A stretch of 64,000 nucleotides of DNA from Methanolobus sp. (GCA_029762595.1 JARVGJ010000001.1:228081-292080), one strand, 5' to 3'; shown: positions 30,038-41,824, counted from the stretch's first letter. The notes: a model not told the origin generated them from the letters alone. Numbers and translations are program-made.

Positions 30038-31375
30038 TCAGCATGAACCAGCCCCATTATCCTTTTCAGCTTCACCTGTGACAACACCAACATGAAGGTT
30101 TATTCCACTCTTTTCAATATATCCGTTTATCCGTTCAAGGGCATGCTCAACCATTCCCCCATGGGTCAGTATAAGACAGCGTTGGCCTGAAAGGGCATTC
30201 AGGATAGACCGGTCTATAACACCAGCAGTAACATCAAGATAGATCTCATCCCGTTCTGCAATTATCTTACTTTTCTTGCCCATAGCGCCCACACATTCGA
30301 TATCATCCCTCTTGATTATCTTCAGGATCTCCTCATTATCATACTGGGAAGTATCATATATGGCTATTGAGCCTGCCCTCAGGGCCTTGCGGTCCATCTC
30401 TACAATAGCAAGACCATCTTCATGAATATGAAGGACCTTACAGTTTGCCGCTTCATACATAGAGTCCTGGGCGAATTCACCGTAAAGTATACCAAGGTTT
30501 ATGGTTTCACCTTCCTTTACTTCAGGAGGAACATCGACCCACATGAGGTGTTGCGGTCTCAGGGTATGAACAAGATCAGGAATATCCCTGGGAGGCTTTG
30601 AGACACGGGCTATACCCCGTTTTCGGATCTCATCGTATATCTCAAGGGTTATTGGTCTTTTAAGGTAGGCCTCCTTGAGCTTTTCTGTCTGCCTGAAGAT
30701 CTCTTCCGGAGTACCCTCACTGAGTACCTTCCGGTCATTCATGAGAAAAACATAATCTGCCCAGCCGTAGGCCAGATCCACATCATGAGTTGATATTATA
30801 ATCGTCTTACCAAAATAATTCAGTTCGTTCAGGAGGTCCATAACCTCATCTGCCCCCACAGGATCAAGATTTGAAAGAGGCTCGTCCAGAACAATAACCT
30901 CAGGGTCCATGGCAACCACTCCTGCTATGGCAACCCTCTTTTTCTGCCCTCCGCTTAAGTGATGAGGGGGCTTGTCCTTTAAATGGGTCAGTCCCACATA
31001 TTCAAGCGTATCGTGAACTATCTTTTCTACCTTGTTTTTTGGATAATCCAGATTTGTAGGACCAAATGCCACATCCTGATAGATAGTTGGAGCAAATATC
31101 TGGTCATCGGAGTTCTGGAACACGATACCTACACTTTTTCGTATTTCCCGCAGGGACCTGGAATCATATTTCACAGGTTTACCATGGAAGAGCACCTCGC
31201 CTTTCAGAGGACGGAAAGTACCATTAAGCATCATGAAAAGAGTGGATTTCCCCGAGCCGTTACGACCTACAAAGGCAATCTTCTTTCCTTTTTCAATTTT
31301 GATATTGATGTCCTCAAGTGCCAGAGTACCATCGGGATAAGAGTAGCTGAGATTCTTTGTTTCTAAAATAATCAC
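30038..31375 (-). CDS. cbiO: Cobalt ECF transporter ATPase with ~165-aa C-terminal extension
   Basis: Walker [51 protein letters not shown]; ATPase ends ~aa 250-275, with an extra C-terminal domain. Confidence 0.92.
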   Translation of the reverse strand: MIILETKNLSYSYPDGTLALEDINIKIEKGKKIAFVGRNGSGKSTLFMMLNGTFRPLKGEVLFHGKPVKYDSRSLREIRKSVGIVFQNSDDQIFAPTIYQDVAFGPTNLDYPKNKVEKIVHDTLEYVGLTHLKDKPPHHLSGGQKKRVAIAGVVAMDPEVIVLDEPLSNLDPVGADEVMDLLNELNYFGKTIIISTHDVDLAYGWADYVFLMNDRKVLSEGTPEEIFRQTEKLKEAYLKRPITLEIYDEIRKRGIARVSKPPRDIPDLVHTLRPQHLMWVDVPPEVKEGETINLGILYGEFAQDSMYEAANCKVLHIHEDGLAIVEMDRKALRAGSIAIYDTSQYDNEEILKIIKRDDIECVGAMGKKSKIIAERDEIYLDVTAGVIDRSILNALSGQRCLILTHGGMVEHALERINGYIEKSGINLHVGVVTGEAEKDNGAGSC

Positions 31376-31384
31376 TGTTTCACC

Positions 31385-32167
31385 TCAAATAAGCGACATT
31401 CCCCTTGTGAACCAGAATACTGTGATCACTATCGTAAAATATGCGCCTGTCAGCAGGATTTCCGGCATTTTCACAGGCCTTTTCTCATCATACATTATCA
31501 GCTTTCCGTCATAACATCTTGAATTCATGGCCAGGTAAAGCTTCTCACCCTGTTCCCACGACCTTATGAAAAGATTTGTCCCAAGCATCACCATGGACCT
31601 GAAAGAGGTCCTGAAATCCCGGTATCCAAGGCGTACTGTCTGAGCATATTTCACCCCCATGGCCACATCAAGGAAAACAAAGATGTAACGATACATCATC
31701 ATTGCTATCTCTACAAAAGAGTCCGGTAATTTTGCCTTCTTTAAGACTGCAAATAGTTCGATCACCGGGGTTGTCAGCGACAGGAAGAACAGGCATGACA
31801 TACCACCAAAGGTTCTTGCAAGAATAAGAAGGGCCATATTCAGTCCTTCGGGGTTCACTCCAAGGGTATATCCAAACAGACTGAAACTAAAGATATCAAC
31901 CCCTTCACCAAAAAAGAATGCTATAACTATGATGCTCACAAGCACAAATCCTGAAGGCACAGAAAGTATTTGAAGATAGAATTTTACAGGTATCCTGCCA
32001 AAATATATGGTTGCAAAGCTCATACACAATGCTATAGTAAAGGGCACAAGTGGAGATGATGCTGAAACACCTACAAGGATCCCGAAAGCCACGATAGCTA
32101 ATTTAAGCCAGTTGTTCCTGGACCTTAGCGGACTCAATATTGCATAATCATCCAGAATGTATGTCAT
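31385..32167 (-). CDS. cbiQ: Cobalt ECF transporter T component
   Basis: SWEQGEKLYLAMNSRCYDG motif; polytopic. Confidence 0.9.
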   Translation of the reverse strand: MTYILDDYAILSPLRSRNNWLKLAIVAFGILVGVSASSPLVPFTIALCMSFATIYFGRIPVKFYLQILSVPSGFVLVSIIVIAFFFGEGVDIFSFSLFGYTLGVNPEGLNMALLILARTFGGMSCLFFLSLTTPVIELFAVLKKAKLPDSFVEIAMMMYRYIFVFLDVAMGVKYAQTVRLGYRDFRTSFRSMVMLGTNLFIRSWEQGEKLYLAMNSRCYDGKLIMYDEKRPVKMPEILLTGAYFTIVITVFWFTRGMSLI

Positions 32168-32403
32168 TTTTCAACCACGTTATTGGATAGATATCAAAAC
32201 AAATTAAGCTTTATTAATTTTCGTGCAAGATAATCAGAAGATAAGAGACGGTACTTTATACATAAACATATCGTTAGAGAGCTAAAATATGTGTAATACA
32301 TAGGGGATACAAATAAGGGAACAAAAATAATAAATAAATAAATAAATAAAATACAAATATTACAAATAAATTTGTGTGCTCAATGAGGAACACACGCATT
32401 ATA

Positions 32404-32691
32404 TTACTTGTTCTTCTCGCCTTTGCCCTTATAGTAACCAATGGTATAACCAATAACTACCGCACCAAAAGCAGCCTGGAGGGCAAAGAGCAGGCTTTCA
32501 GTTTCACCGCCGGGAGGTTCAAAGCCAATCCCGCCAAACCATGGTTCATAATCAGGATTGATCTCCGCTATAACATCTTCTGCTTCACCGTCGGCACCAC
32601 CGAATTCAGAATCCGGGTTTGATGCCACACCATAGAAGAACTGAGCTGCAAAGAGTATCACCACAATAGCTACAATATACTCCAGTTTCAC
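32404..32691 (-). CDS. cbiN: Cobalt transport protein CbiN
   Basis: Two TM helices flanking an extracellular loop GADGEAEDVIAEINPDYEPWFGGIGFEPPGGETESLLFALQAAFGA. Confidence 0.88.
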   Translation of the reverse strand: MKLEYIVAIVVILFAAQFFYGVASNPDSEFGGADGEAEDVIAEINPDYEPWFGGIGFEPPGGETESLLFALQAAFGAVVIGYTIGYYKGKGEKNK

Positions 32692-33383
32692 TGCATTGCC
32701 TCCCTGAGTTTTGTAGCCTTGTCTATACTCAGCACTTTAAGATCGACCAGTACATCGCTCTTGATCTGTATTACATATTTCATTATAAGTGCTGTAAGAG
32801 CACCTTCCATTATTGCAAGTGGTACCTGTGTTGTTGCAAACACAGCACCAAAGGCCAAAAATGATGCCAAAATACCGCCTTCCGGTGCAGGGAAGGCTAA
32901 CGCAAGTTGCAGCGATGTAAACACATAAGTCACCCAATTAGCAATTGCCGTTGCAAGGAAAACATTCAGATAGAAGTTCATTCCCGACCTTGATGCTGCC
33001 CTGTAGAACAAATAAGCAACCAATGGACCTATTATACCCATGGATGCAACATTTGCACCAAGGGTGGTTATACCCCCATGGGCCAGGAAAAGGGACTGGT
33101 ATAAGAGAACGATCAATCCAAGGACAGCTGTGATCGCCGGCCCAAAGAGAATTGCTGCCATGCCGGTACCGGTGGGGTGGGAGGAACTTCCGGTAACAGA
33201 CGGAAGCTTAAGCGACGAAAGAACAAATATGAATGCCCCCGCAACAGCTAAAAGAGGTACTACCTCACGCCTTTCATTTACGAGTTTGTTCAACCTGTAC
33301 ATACCATATAATATCACCGGGATGGAGAATACAAACCATGCCTGCCACCATGGGGATGGCAGAAAGCCCTCGAATATGTGCAT
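32688..33383 (-). CDS. cbiM: Cobalt transport protein CbiM
   Basis: MHIFEGFLPSPWWQAW; SSSHPTGTGMAAILFGP; LAHGGITTLGANVASMGIIGP; cbiN start overlaps its stop region. Confidence 0.93.
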   Translation of the reverse strand: MHIFEGFLPSPWWQAWFVFSIPVILYGMYRLNKLVNERREVVPLLAVAGAFIFVLSSLKLPSVTGSSSHPTGTGMAAILFGPAITAVLGLIVLLYQSLFLAHGGITTLGANVASMGIIGPLVAYLFYRAASRSGMNFYLNVFLATAIANWVTYVFTSLQLALAFPAPEGGILASFLAFGAVFATTQVPLAIMEGALTALIMKYVIQIKSDVLVDLKVLSIDKATKLREAMQ

Positions 33384-33657
33384 TAATTATCACCTGCCGT
33401 TTTCATTACAATGCATAATCAACTAAATTTGATTTATGCAGAGGATGTAATATGTAATTATAGATAAATATAACGATTCGCTCAAAGCGTAATTAACCTT
33501 ACCTATAGCAATAACACATATATAACTTTATGACAAAAGTAATATACCTGCTAAGTAAGTGCTATCATCCAATAAATCAGAAAGAAGAGCATATATAAAT
33601 GAAATATGATGAACAGAATTAATTGAGCTAGCACAAAATAAGCAAATGTCCTGAGAA

Positions 33658-34239
33658 CTACAGGACCACTAAAATGCAGTACATGTCGGAATGATGTTCA
33701 GGTGGATTGTTTACGGTGCCGCATATGGAACGCTCATAAGGATAACCTATATCCTCATAGATACATATCCTGGCATCGACACCGATTTCCCCCAGGACCG
33801 AAGCAACTTCCTTTGGACCAAATGTATCTGCAGGCAGCAGGAATATATTCTTGCGCAGGCCAATCTCCCTTGTAAGTGCCTCCCTTGCTGGTGCGGGGTC
33901 TCTGCCATGTGCCGTGATCATGGCCAGGTTTGACATCTCAACATGGAAGCGTGCACATGCGGCCTGTATGGACGATATCCCTGTTACTACCCTGTCCTTT
34001 TCAGTGGCAAATTTCCCAAGTCCTGAGAACATAGGGTCACCTGTAGACAAAACAACAGCATCCTCAGGCAAAAGATGAAGGTTCTTGTAATCCTTTATTA
34101 GATGAGCTTCGCATTTTATGAAATCTTCCGCAAGTTCGATGGAACGCCTTGAACCATAGACCACCGGAGCACTGCTTATTACATCTATGGCCTCCTGTGT
34201 CATCATCCCTGGGCCAACACCAACGCCCACAATTATCAT
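33658..34239 (-). CDS. cbiE: Cobalt-precorrin-7 (C5)-methyltransferase
   Basis: [48 protein letters not shown]. Confidence 0.92.
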   Translation of the reverse strand: MIIVGVGVGPGMMTQEAIDVISSAPVVYGSRRSIELAEDFIKCEAHLIKDYKNLHLLPEDAVVLSTGDPMFSGLGKFATEKDRVVTGISSIQAACARFHVEMSNLAMITAHGRDPAPAREALTREIGLRKNIFLLPADTFGPKEVASVLGEIGVDARICIYEDIGYPYERSICGTVNNPPEHHSDMYCILVVL

Positions 34240-35252
34240 ATACCCTCCCCGCTGTCCATCAGCACGGTCCCGTCCCTGCCAACAACAACTATACGGGCAC
34301 CTTTTGCTTTTTCCACCGCCATTTCAAATGCCTGCTTAAGACGCTGATTCTGAGGATCAAGCTCAAGCATTTCGACCACCGTGGCAAAACCACTGTCCTT
34401 TAGCATGTCAGGGTTGCCCCATTTCAGTACAAGGCCCGGCAGCCCGCAAATGACAACATCGCCATGAGCCGCACTAAGAGCTTCTGATATACGACTTCCT
34501 GCAAGCACCACAGTATGATCCGGGAAGAGCATTGTGGAATACCTGATGCCAATTCTCCCGGTAGTCAGTACGACCTTATCAGAATCCCTTATCAGGTCAC
34601 CTTTCATCTCACCAAGATGATCATTCCACGGCTCGACAAAACCGGTGGTACCGAGGATGGAAATGCCATCCACTACACCAATACGACTGTTAAGGGTCTC
34701 TTTTGCTATTTCCTTGCCATTTGGAAGATAGATGGTCACTTCAGCACCCTTCATTCCAAGCTCCTTAACAGCCTCTGAAATGGATGCCCTTATCTGCTCC
34801 ATGGGACGTGGATTGATAGCAGGATGACCTTTTTTGGATTCAAGTCCGCTGCGTGTAACTATACCTATACCCTCACCAGCGTAGACAGTAATACCTTCTG
34901 CCTCCCTGGCATCTGCAACGAACTCAAGTCCTCTTGTAATATCAGATTCGTGATCATTATTGATTTTCACTGCAACAGCATGCCCTTTACTTCCTGTTAC
35001 ATCCATTTCTGCACGAAGCCCAACAGGCGTAGGTACGGAAACATGATCCACATCACCAGCAAGTGACATAACTGCAGCCTTTGCAGCAAGTGCTGCAGTG
35101 GTTCCGGTAGTATATCCTCTCTTAAGCACGGAGCCATCGCTCAGCACCACAAGCATTCCACTCTTAATACCTGCTTCCAGCTCATCACGTTGCATTTTTG
35201 AACTATCCAACCACTCATCAGGGATCCTGGATTTATTTACCGGGTCTATCAT
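34236..35252 (-). CDS. cbiD: Cobalt-precorrin-5B (C1)-methyltransferase
   Basis: [55 protein letters not shown]. Confidence 0.95.
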   Translation of the reverse strand: MIDPVNKSRIPDEWLDSSKMQRDELEAGIKSGMLVVLSDGSVLKRGYTTGTTAALAAKAAVMSLAGDVDHVSVPTPVGLRAEMDVTGSKGHAVAVKINNDHESDITRGLEFVADAREAEGITVYAGEGIGIVTRSGLESKKGHPAINPRPMEQIRASISEAVKELGMKGAEVTIYLPNGKEIAKETLNSRIGVVDGISILGTTGFVEPWNDHLGEMKGDLIRDSDKVVLTTGRIGIRYSTMLFPDHTVVLAGSRISEALSAAHGDVVICGLPGLVLKWGNPDMLKDSGFATVVEMLELDPQNQRLKQAFEMAVEKAKGARIVVVGRDGTVLMDSGEGI

Positions 35253-35293
35253 CTCTGGTCAATTGTAAGTAATATATTTAAAATCTACCGACT

Positions 35294-37204
35294 CTACCCT
35301 GTCCTTTTGAACAGTTTTGCCAGTTCAGCCTTTGTGAAAGTGATCATTGTTGGCCTTCCGTGCGGACATGTATAGGGAGTATTACAACGCATGAGCTGAC
35401 GCATAAGCCCTTCCATCTGATCGTTGCTGCACACAGCCCCGGCCTTGATGGCAGCCCTGCATGCTATTGTGCTGCACAGAAGATCATACCTATCAGTGTC
35501 CTCCTTCACCCTGCCTGCAGAAAGGAGGTCCGAAATGATGTCATGTATCACATCAGTGTCTTCCAGTTTACCGAATATACTTGGAACAGTACTGACTACA
35601 TAACTTTTGGGACCGAACTCAGAAACCGAGAAACCAAGTTTCTCAAGCTCAGGGATGAAATCATCTATAATGACCTTCTCCTTCAGGCTCAGGTCAAGTG
35701 TCACAGGTGTGATGAGCTCCTGCCAGCTCACATCCTGCATCCTCAGCACCTGCTCATACATGATACGCTCATGTGCTGCATGCTGGTCTATCAGCATAAG
35801 ATTGTTGTCTATCTCACATATTATGTAAAGATCGGCATACTGCCCGTAAACCTTTATTTTAGAGGGACTGAAGGATGTGCCGGGTTCCGGTACCCCATCA
35901 CAAGTAACGGTCATCTGCATCCTCTCACTCCTTTTAAGACGGCGCTGAGTATCCTTTGCAGGATAATGATAAGGCTGTTTTCCCTCCCTGATGACATGTG
36001 GATTTAAGGCAGTAGCCGGAGCGACATCAGGACGTGACATGTCTTGCGGTACCTGAAGGCCATCATTGCTGCCAGGAATATTTGATGTCACATGATCTGC
36101 CTTTGCAGGCTCATAAAAACGTGATTGCACTGGAATCTCCTTTTTCCTGATCTCTACTTCAGGAACCAGCGACTCCTTCCCAAGAGCATCCTCCACAGCA
36201 GCAATGATCATTCTCTCAATATCTTTTTCGTGGCTTAGTCTGACCTCCCTTTTTGCGGGATGAACATTAACATCCACGTTCACAGGATCGATGCTAAAGT
36301 CCAGGAAGGCTGCAGGATAGCGACCTTTTGGAAGCAGGGTGTAATATCCAAGCCTTACAGCATTGCTTATCTGGTTTGAGGAAATGGGCCTGCTATTTAT
36401 GAAGAAGACCTGCAGGTCCTTTCCACTTCTGGTAAGCTCAGGTTTTGAGAGATAACCGGAGATAGTCAGCAGATCAGAAATGTATTCCACAGGAACAAGT
36501 GAACGTGCAATATCAGCACCATAGAGATGCACGATGCTGTCCAGCATCTTAACAGATGAAGGTGATCTGAGTGTAACCTTGCCGTCGATCACAAGGGTGA
36601 AGGAAACATCAGGATGTGCGAGGCAATTCCTGGAAACGACATCCACAATATGGGCAATCTCTGTCCTGGCACTTTTGAGATACTTCTTCCTGGCAGGCGT
36701 ACTGTAGAAAAGATCTTTGACAAGTATGCTTGTTCCCACTGCAGTGCCCGCCGAACTTATATTCCTGACACCGCTGCTGTCAACTACTACCCTGGTGCCT
36801 TCTATTCCATTTTCCTGCCTGGTGACAAGTTCAACCTTTGCAACCGACGCTATGGAAGCCAGGGCTTCACCCCTAAATCCCATGGTAAGTATACGATCAA
36901 GGTCTTCGACACTGTTTATTTTACTGGTTGCATGTTTCTTGAAAGCAAGGGAAGCATCCACATGGCTCATTCCAAGGCCATTGTCAACAACAAGAATACT
37001 TTTCGTGCCATACCCCCCTATTTCCACTCGAACATCGGACGCATTAGCATCAATGGAGTTCTCAATGAGCTCCTTGACCACCGAAGCCGGGCGCTCGATC
37101 ACTTCTCCTGCTGCTATTTTATTGATGGTGGACTCGTCAAGTAACCTGATCCTTGAGGTCCCCGTATCACATGAATCACCTGTCATTGTGTATTTCATCT
37201 CCAC
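35294..37204 (-). CDS. mutL: DNA mismatch repair protein MutL
   Basis: INKIAAGEVIERPASVVKELIENSIDA, GFRGEALASIASVA; endonuclease motif DQHAAHERIMYE, CPHGRPT. Confidence 0.97.
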   Translation of the reverse strand: MEMKYTMTGDSCDTGTSRIRLLDESTINKIAAGEVIERPASVVKELIENSIDANASDVRVEIGGYGTKSILVVDNGLGMSHVDASLAFKKHATSKINSVEDLDRILTMGFRGEALASIASVAKVELVTRQENGIEGTRVVVDSSGVRNISSAGTAVGTSILVKDLFYSTPARKKYLKSARTEIAHIVDVVSRNCLAHPDVSFTLVIDGKVTLRSPSSVKMLDSIVHLYGADIARSLVPVEYISDLLTISGYLSKPELTRSGKDLQVFFINSRPISSNQISNAVRLGYYTLLPKGRYPAAFLDFSIDPVNVDVNVHPAKREVRLSHEKDIERMIIAAVEDALGKESLVPEVEIRKKEIPVQSRFYEPAKADHVTSNIPGSNDGLQVPQDMSRPDVAPATALNPHVIREGKQPYHYPAKDTQRRLKRSERMQMTVTCDGVPEPGTSFSPSKIKVYGQYADLYIICEIDNNLMLIDQHAAHERIMYEQVLRMQDVSWQELITPVTLDLSLKEKVIIDDFIPELEKLGFSVSEFGPKSYVVSTVPSIFGKLEDTDVIHDIISDLLSAGRVKEDTDRYDLLCSTIACRAAIKAGAVCSNDQMEGLMRQLMRCNTPYTCPHGRPTMITFTKAELAKLFKRTG

Positions 37205-39857
37205 ATAATTTACCTTTTAGATCATGCAGTTTATTCAGTGCTTCCAGAGGGGTCATTGAATTTAGTTCCAGCTTCTTAAGCTCTTCCAGCACAGGATTTG
37301 TCTTAACTGTATCTTCAGAACCATACGAGCTATTCTGGTCAAAAAGTATCACCTGGGTATACTTGGCACTACTGCGTTGTTTTTTCCTTCCCCTGCGATC
37401 CTCATCGCTTATTACACATTCATTCTCTATATCCTCAAGGATCTCCCTGGCCCTGTTTGTAACAGCATGCGGGACGCCTGCTATCCTTGCAACATGTATA
37501 CCATAGCTTCGGTCCGTTGCACCAGGCACGATCTTGCGCAGGAATACCAGGTCATCCCCATCCTCCTTTACAGCGATATGATAATTCCTAACACGCTTCA
37601 GGTTTGCAGCCATATCCGTAAGTTGATGGTAATGTGTGGCAAACAATGATCTCACACCCACACGTCCTTTGTTATGGATGTATTCCACCACTGCCTTTGC
37701 GATACTGTAACCATCATAGGTACTGGTGCCCCTGCCTATCTCATCCAGAAGCAACAGGCTTTTAGGAGTGGCATTGTTCAGGATGTTTGCAAGTTCCACC
37801 ATTTCCACCATGAAAGTGCTCTGTCCGCTTGCAAGGTCATCAAAGGCCCCAACCCTTGTGAAAACCCTGTCAACGATACCGACCAAAGCATGGGAAGCGG
37901 GCACAAAGGACCCTGCCTGGGCCATGATAACGATCATGGCGATCTGTCTCATATATGTGGACTTGCCTGCCATGTTAGGCCCGGTTATAAGCTGAAACTG
38001 GTTTTCACTGCAATCCATTTCCGTGTCGTTGGGAACAAAACCACCGGGAACCGTATTCTCAACAACAGGATGTCTCCCGTCCCTTATCAGAAGCTTGCAG
38101 TCCGGGGCTATTGCCGGCCTTATGTAGTTGTTATTGGCAGCAACTTCAGCCAGGTCTGCAAGCACATCCAGCGTACCGATAAGTAAAGCCGTCTCCTGTA
38201 ACTGCCTGGAATGTGATGCAACAGTGGAATTGATCTCACAGAGCAGTTCGTACTCCAGTGCGGTCATCTTCTCTTCTGCAGAAAGAATGGCACTCTCACG
38301 CTCCTTGAGTTCAGGAGTGTAGAAACGCTCGGCATTGGTCATGGTCTGTTTCCGGATATAATCATCGGGGACCTGGGATATATTGGCCTTTGTAACCTCG
38401 AGATAATAACCGAATACCTTGTTGTATCCCACCTTAAGGGACCTGATACCTGTCCGGTCTCGCTCCTTCTGCTGGAATTTTGCAACCCATTGCTTGCCGT
38501 TTTTTGAAAGGTCTGCCAGCTCATCCAGCTGCTGGTTATAGCCGGACCTTATCATACCGCCATCCCTCACACTAAGAGGAGCTTCCTCAACAATAGCATT
38601 GTCTATGAGCCTGGCAAGCTCCTCCAGCTCCCCGAAGGAAGACAGTTGCGACACAATACCTTCCAGTATGCCAACGCCCTTGCAGCCCATGAGTGAATCA
38701 AGCAGCTGAGGAACTGCCTCAAGTGACCTTTTCAATGATACAAGGTCCCTTGCATTTGAATTACCATACATAACCCTGCCTACAAGCCTTTCCATGTCCT
38801 TTACAAAGGAAAGATGAGCACGGATATCAAAACGAACAAGTGTATTATCATGAAGCCACGCCACAGCATCCAGCCTGTCATTGATGGCATCGACAGATAT
38901 GAGTGGTTTCAGGAGCCATTTCTGCAGGAGCCTCTTGCCCATGGGAGTCTTTGTCTCATCAAGCACCCCCATCAATGAAGAATCGTTACCTTCGCCCCGT
39001 ACATTCCTGATTATCTCAAGGTTTCTAAGGGTAATGGCATCCAGTACCATGAACTGGGAATCGAAATAAGTATTCAGGGATTGTACCTGCGACAGTTCCC
39101 TCATCTGGGTATCAGTAGCATAACGCAGTGCAGCGCCTGCAGAAGCTACCGCAGACCGGAGCTCACTGCAGCCCATACCCTCCAGTGTGGACACCCTGAA
39201 CTGTTCCAGGAGCGTCTTTTCAGCTCCTGCCGGGTCGAAAAGATCCACATCATATTCATGGATGATAACCTTCAGTTCCCTTAACCGTTCACAGAGTTGC
39301 CGATCCTCCTTAAGAGATGGTGGCATGATGCATTCAGACGGACCCATCCTTGCAACCTCGCTTGCGATCCTGTTAAATGGTGCACTGTCTGTGAACTGTG
39401 TGACCAGGAACTCCCCTGTGGAAATATCCAGGAAAGAGAGACCGTATTCATTCTTTTCACCATACACTGCCATCAGGTAGTTATTTGAAGCATCCGTGAA
39501 CATTGAAGAATCCATGGCAGTACCTGGAGTGACAACCCGCACAACCCCACGCTTAACAACACCTTTTGCCTTCTTAGGGTCCTCAAGCTGCTCACATATG
39601 GCGACCTTGTAGCCCTTTTTGATAAGCCGGGGAAGATAATTGTCAATCGCATGATAGGGAATACCTGCCAGGGGCATCTTTTCCCCGTCCCGTCCTTTCC
39701 CCCGGGTCGTCAGAGTGATCTCAAGCTCCTTTGCGATGGTTTTAGCATCCTCTCCGAAGGACTCGTAGAAGTCCCCCATCCTGAAGAATATGAGAGCATC
39801 CCTATGCTCTTCCTTGGCTGCATAATACTGCTGCATTGCCGGGGTCATCTTTTCCAT
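37176..39857 (-). CDS. mutS: DNA mismatch repair protein MutS
   Basis: MTPAMQQYYAAKEEHRDALIFFRMGDFYESFGEDA; TGPNMAGKSTYMRQ; LLLDEIGRGTSTYDGYSIAKAVVEY. Confidence 0.98.
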   Translation of the reverse strand: MEKMTPAMQQYYAAKEEHRDALIFFRMGDFYESFGEDAKTIAKELEITLTTRGKGRDGEKMPLAGIPYHAIDNYLPRLIKKGYKVAICEQLEDPKKAKGVVKRGVVRVVTPGTAMDSSMFTDASNNYLMAVYGEKNEYGLSFLDISTGEFLVTQFTDSAPFNRIASEVARMGPSECIMPPSLKEDRQLCERLRELKVIIHEYDVDLFDPAGAEKTLLEQFRVSTLEGMGCSELRSAVASAGAALRYATDTQMRELSQVQSLNTYFDSQFMVLDAITLRNLEIIRNVRGEGNDSSLMGVLDETKTPMGKRLLQKWLLKPLISVDAINDRLDAVAWLHDNTLVRFDIRAHLSFVKDMERLVGRVMYGNSNARDLVSLKRSLEAVPQLLDSLMGCKGVGILEGIVSQLSSFGELEELARLIDNAIVEEAPLSVRDGGMIRSGYNQQLDELADLSKNGKQWVAKFQQKERDRTGIRSLKVGYNKVFGYYLEVTKANISQVPDDYIRKQTMTNAERFYTPELKERESAILSAEEKMTALEYELLCEINSTVASHSRQLQETALLIGTLDVLADLAEVAANNNYIRPAIAPDCKLLIRDGRHPVVENTVPGGFVPNDTEMDCSENQFQLITGPNMAGKSTYMRQIAMIVIMAQAGSFVPASHALVGIVDRVFTRVGAFDDLASGQSTFMVEMVELANILNNATPKSLLLLDEIGRGTSTYDGYSIAKAVVEYIHNKGRVGVRSLFATHYHQLTDMAANLKRVRNYHIAVKEDGDDLVFLRKIVPGATDRSYGIHVARIAGVPHAVTNRAREILEDIENECVISDEDRRGRKKQRSSAKYTQVILFDQNSSYGSEDTVKTNPVLEELKKLELNSMTPLEALNKLHDLKGKLCGDEIHNDR

Positions 39858-39969
39858 ATAGACTCACACAAAATTGATGCTGCCAATTATCTGGTTGTTA
39901 GTATTTTTGTTTTTTGCACAGGAAAACTAACGATAAAGTATATGAGAAACTGGAAACTATTACCAATCC

Positions 39970-40470
39970 ATGTTCGGGATTGAATCATTGAGTAGCACTA
40001 CCGGATTTGCTGCTTATGCACTGGTATTCATAATGGCAGCTGTTCCCTGGTTTGAGATACTTATAGTGATACCTCCTGCAATTGCCATGGGGATGGATCC
40101 TTTTGTAGTCTCTTTCCTGGCATTTACGGGAAACCTGGTAACGGTCTTTCTTTTGGTGTTTGCCCATCACTCCCTGAATACCATATGGAAAAAGTTCAGG
40201 GTAAATGAAGACAACCCGGAAAACACCTCTGCTCCATCAGGAAGAAGAAAAAAGGCCATTAAGCTCTGGAACAGCTACGGATTGCCAGGAATTGCAATGA
40301 TGGGACCTTTGATACTGGGCACTCATTTTGCTGCGCTTATTGCACTTAGCCTGGGTTCCAAAAAGAATCCTGTGGCATTATGGATGACCATCAGCCTGTT
40401 CATATGGACCATAATAATTGCAGCTGTTTCATATTATGGAATAGAGAGCCTGAAATGGATAGCTGGATAG
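39970..40470 (+). CDS. Small multidrug export-like membrane protein (COG2426-like)
   Basis: AAVPWFEILIVIPPAIAMGMDPFVVSFLAFTGNLVTVFLL; YGLPGIAMMGPLILGTHFAALIALSLG. Confidence 0.75.
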   Translation: MFGIESLSSTTGFAAYALVFIMAAVPWFEILIVIPPAIAMGMDPFVVSFLAFTGNLVTVFLLVFAHHSLNTIWKKFRVNEDNPENTSAPSGRRKKAIKLWNSYGLPGIAMMGPLILGTHFAALIALSLGSKKNPVALWMTISLFIWTIIIAAVSYYGIESLKWIAG

Positions 40471-40578
40471 AAGGATTGGATTCCAGTCAACTAAGCAGAT
40501 GAAAAATAAAAATAAAGAGAAATATGCTTCCACTTAATGATCCACAATGGATCTGTGTTATTAAATGTTAGCAGTCTG

Positions 40579-41196
40579 TTACTCCCCCACCAGCTTCTTA
40601 GTGATCTGCGCAACATGCCTTCCCTGAAACCTTGCAATCCCAAGCTCGTTCTCACTTGGGTGTCTGGTATTCGGGCCGCTGCCGGCAACCGTTGAAGCAC
40701 CATATGGACTGCCGCCTGTGATCTCACCAAGGATTGACTGCCTTTTTTCAGAATATGGCACACCAACTATGATCATACCATGATGTAGCATTGTTGTATG
40801 GAAACTAAGTATCGTGGATTCCTGACCGCCATGCTGGGTACTGCTGGATGTGAAAACGCTGCCGACTTTGCCTATTAGCCCACCCTTTGACCAGATGCCC
40901 CCCGTCCTGTCAAGGAAGGCACGCATCTGTGCAACCATCATTCCAAATCTTGTCGGCGTTCCAAAGATGATAGCATCTGCTTCAGAAAGATTTTCAATGC
41001 CTGCAACAGGAATATGCTCAAAACTTTTTTTTGACTCTGTTGCTCCCATTTTTTCAAGAATATCCGGTGTAAAGGTTTCCTCTACCTGATATAGTCCGAC
41101 TTCTGCACCTTCTACTTCTCTGGCACCTTCTGCAACAGCCTCGGCCATCTTGTAGTTGTGACCGTACAAACTGTAAAAAATAACATTTATTCTCAT
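40579..41196 (-). CDS. NAD(P)H:quinone oxidoreductase WrbA-like flavodoxin
   Basis: [82 protein letters not shown]. Confidence 0.92.
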   Translation of the reverse strand: MRINVIFYSLYGHNYKMAEAVAEGAREVEGAEVGLYQVEETFTPDILEKMGATESKKSFEHIPVAGIENLSEADAIIFGTPTRFGMMVAQMRAFLDRTGGIWSKGGLIGKVGSVFTSSSTQHGGQESTILSFHTTMLHHGMIIVGVPYSEKRQSILGEITGGSPYGASTVAGSGPNTRHPSENELGIARFQGRHVAQITKKLVGE

Positions 41197-41346
41197 CGTT
41201 CCCACCTGCTGAAATCCCGCTGCTCAAAACAATTACGGTGACATAGCATGAGTTGATTACAGCATAAATAATTTCCCGGTAGCACGGACAGGGATTTACT
41301 ATAAGCGTATATAAATAAGAGATGTCAGAATATAGAAGGTATATGC

Positions 41347-41371
41347 ATATATATATATATATATATATATA
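41347..41371. repeat. AT dinucleotide microsatellite
   Basis: About 12 consecutive AT units after gc at 41345-41346. Confidence 0.95.
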
Positions 41372-41446
41372 ACATAATAATAAAAATATATCATTTTATT
41401 TTAGAAGTACTTACACCTGCTATGAGCTAAAGAAAAGAGAGAAATT

Positions 41447-41824
41447 ATGTCAGAAATCCAGAGCTACACCAAAATGAGTTACACTTCAGCTGGAATTATG
41501 ATACTCATCGGCATTTTCCTGGTTGTTACGAATGAAAAATACCAGACCCACGGCATAGGGTTCATAAATGCGGGGTCCATCGTTATCTTTATCACCTTCA
41601 TAAAGGCAAGAAGATATGGGAAAAGACCATTAAAGGACGAAAGGACTATTAAGATAGGCGCTTATGGTCTTTCATATTCCTGGCTGATAACATTCATTCT
41701 TATATCGCTGCTTTTCTGGATAGACCTTTTTGATATTGTGCATTTGACCGTTAAGCAGATACTGGCAATCCTTATGTTCACAATGATAGTCACTGCAAAA
41801 GGCATTCAATGGTATCTTTTCTGA
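41447..41824 (+). CDS. DUF2178-like membrane protein
   Basis: Four predicted TM segments; next to a small XRE regulator, a typical archaeal pairing. Confidence 0.7.
   Translation: MSEIQSYTKMSYTSAGIMILIGIFLVVTNEKYQTHGIGFINAGSIVIFITFIKARRYGKRPLKDERTIKIGAYGLSYSWLITFILISLLFWIDLFDIVHLTVKQILAILMFTMIVTAKGIQWYLF

Noticed and set aside
32328-32350. aataaataaataaataaa run
   Set aside because: Simple low-complexity intergenic repeat; no evidence of function.
30038-35252. Cobalt uptake plus cbiE/cbiD cluster as a novel system
   Set aside because: Standard archaeal cobalt/cobamide gene grouping; only the CbiO C-terminal tail is unusual and is reported separately.
41347-41371. AT dinucleotide run as a functional element
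   Set aside because: Real microsatellite, but AT-rich intergenic context gives no specific role.
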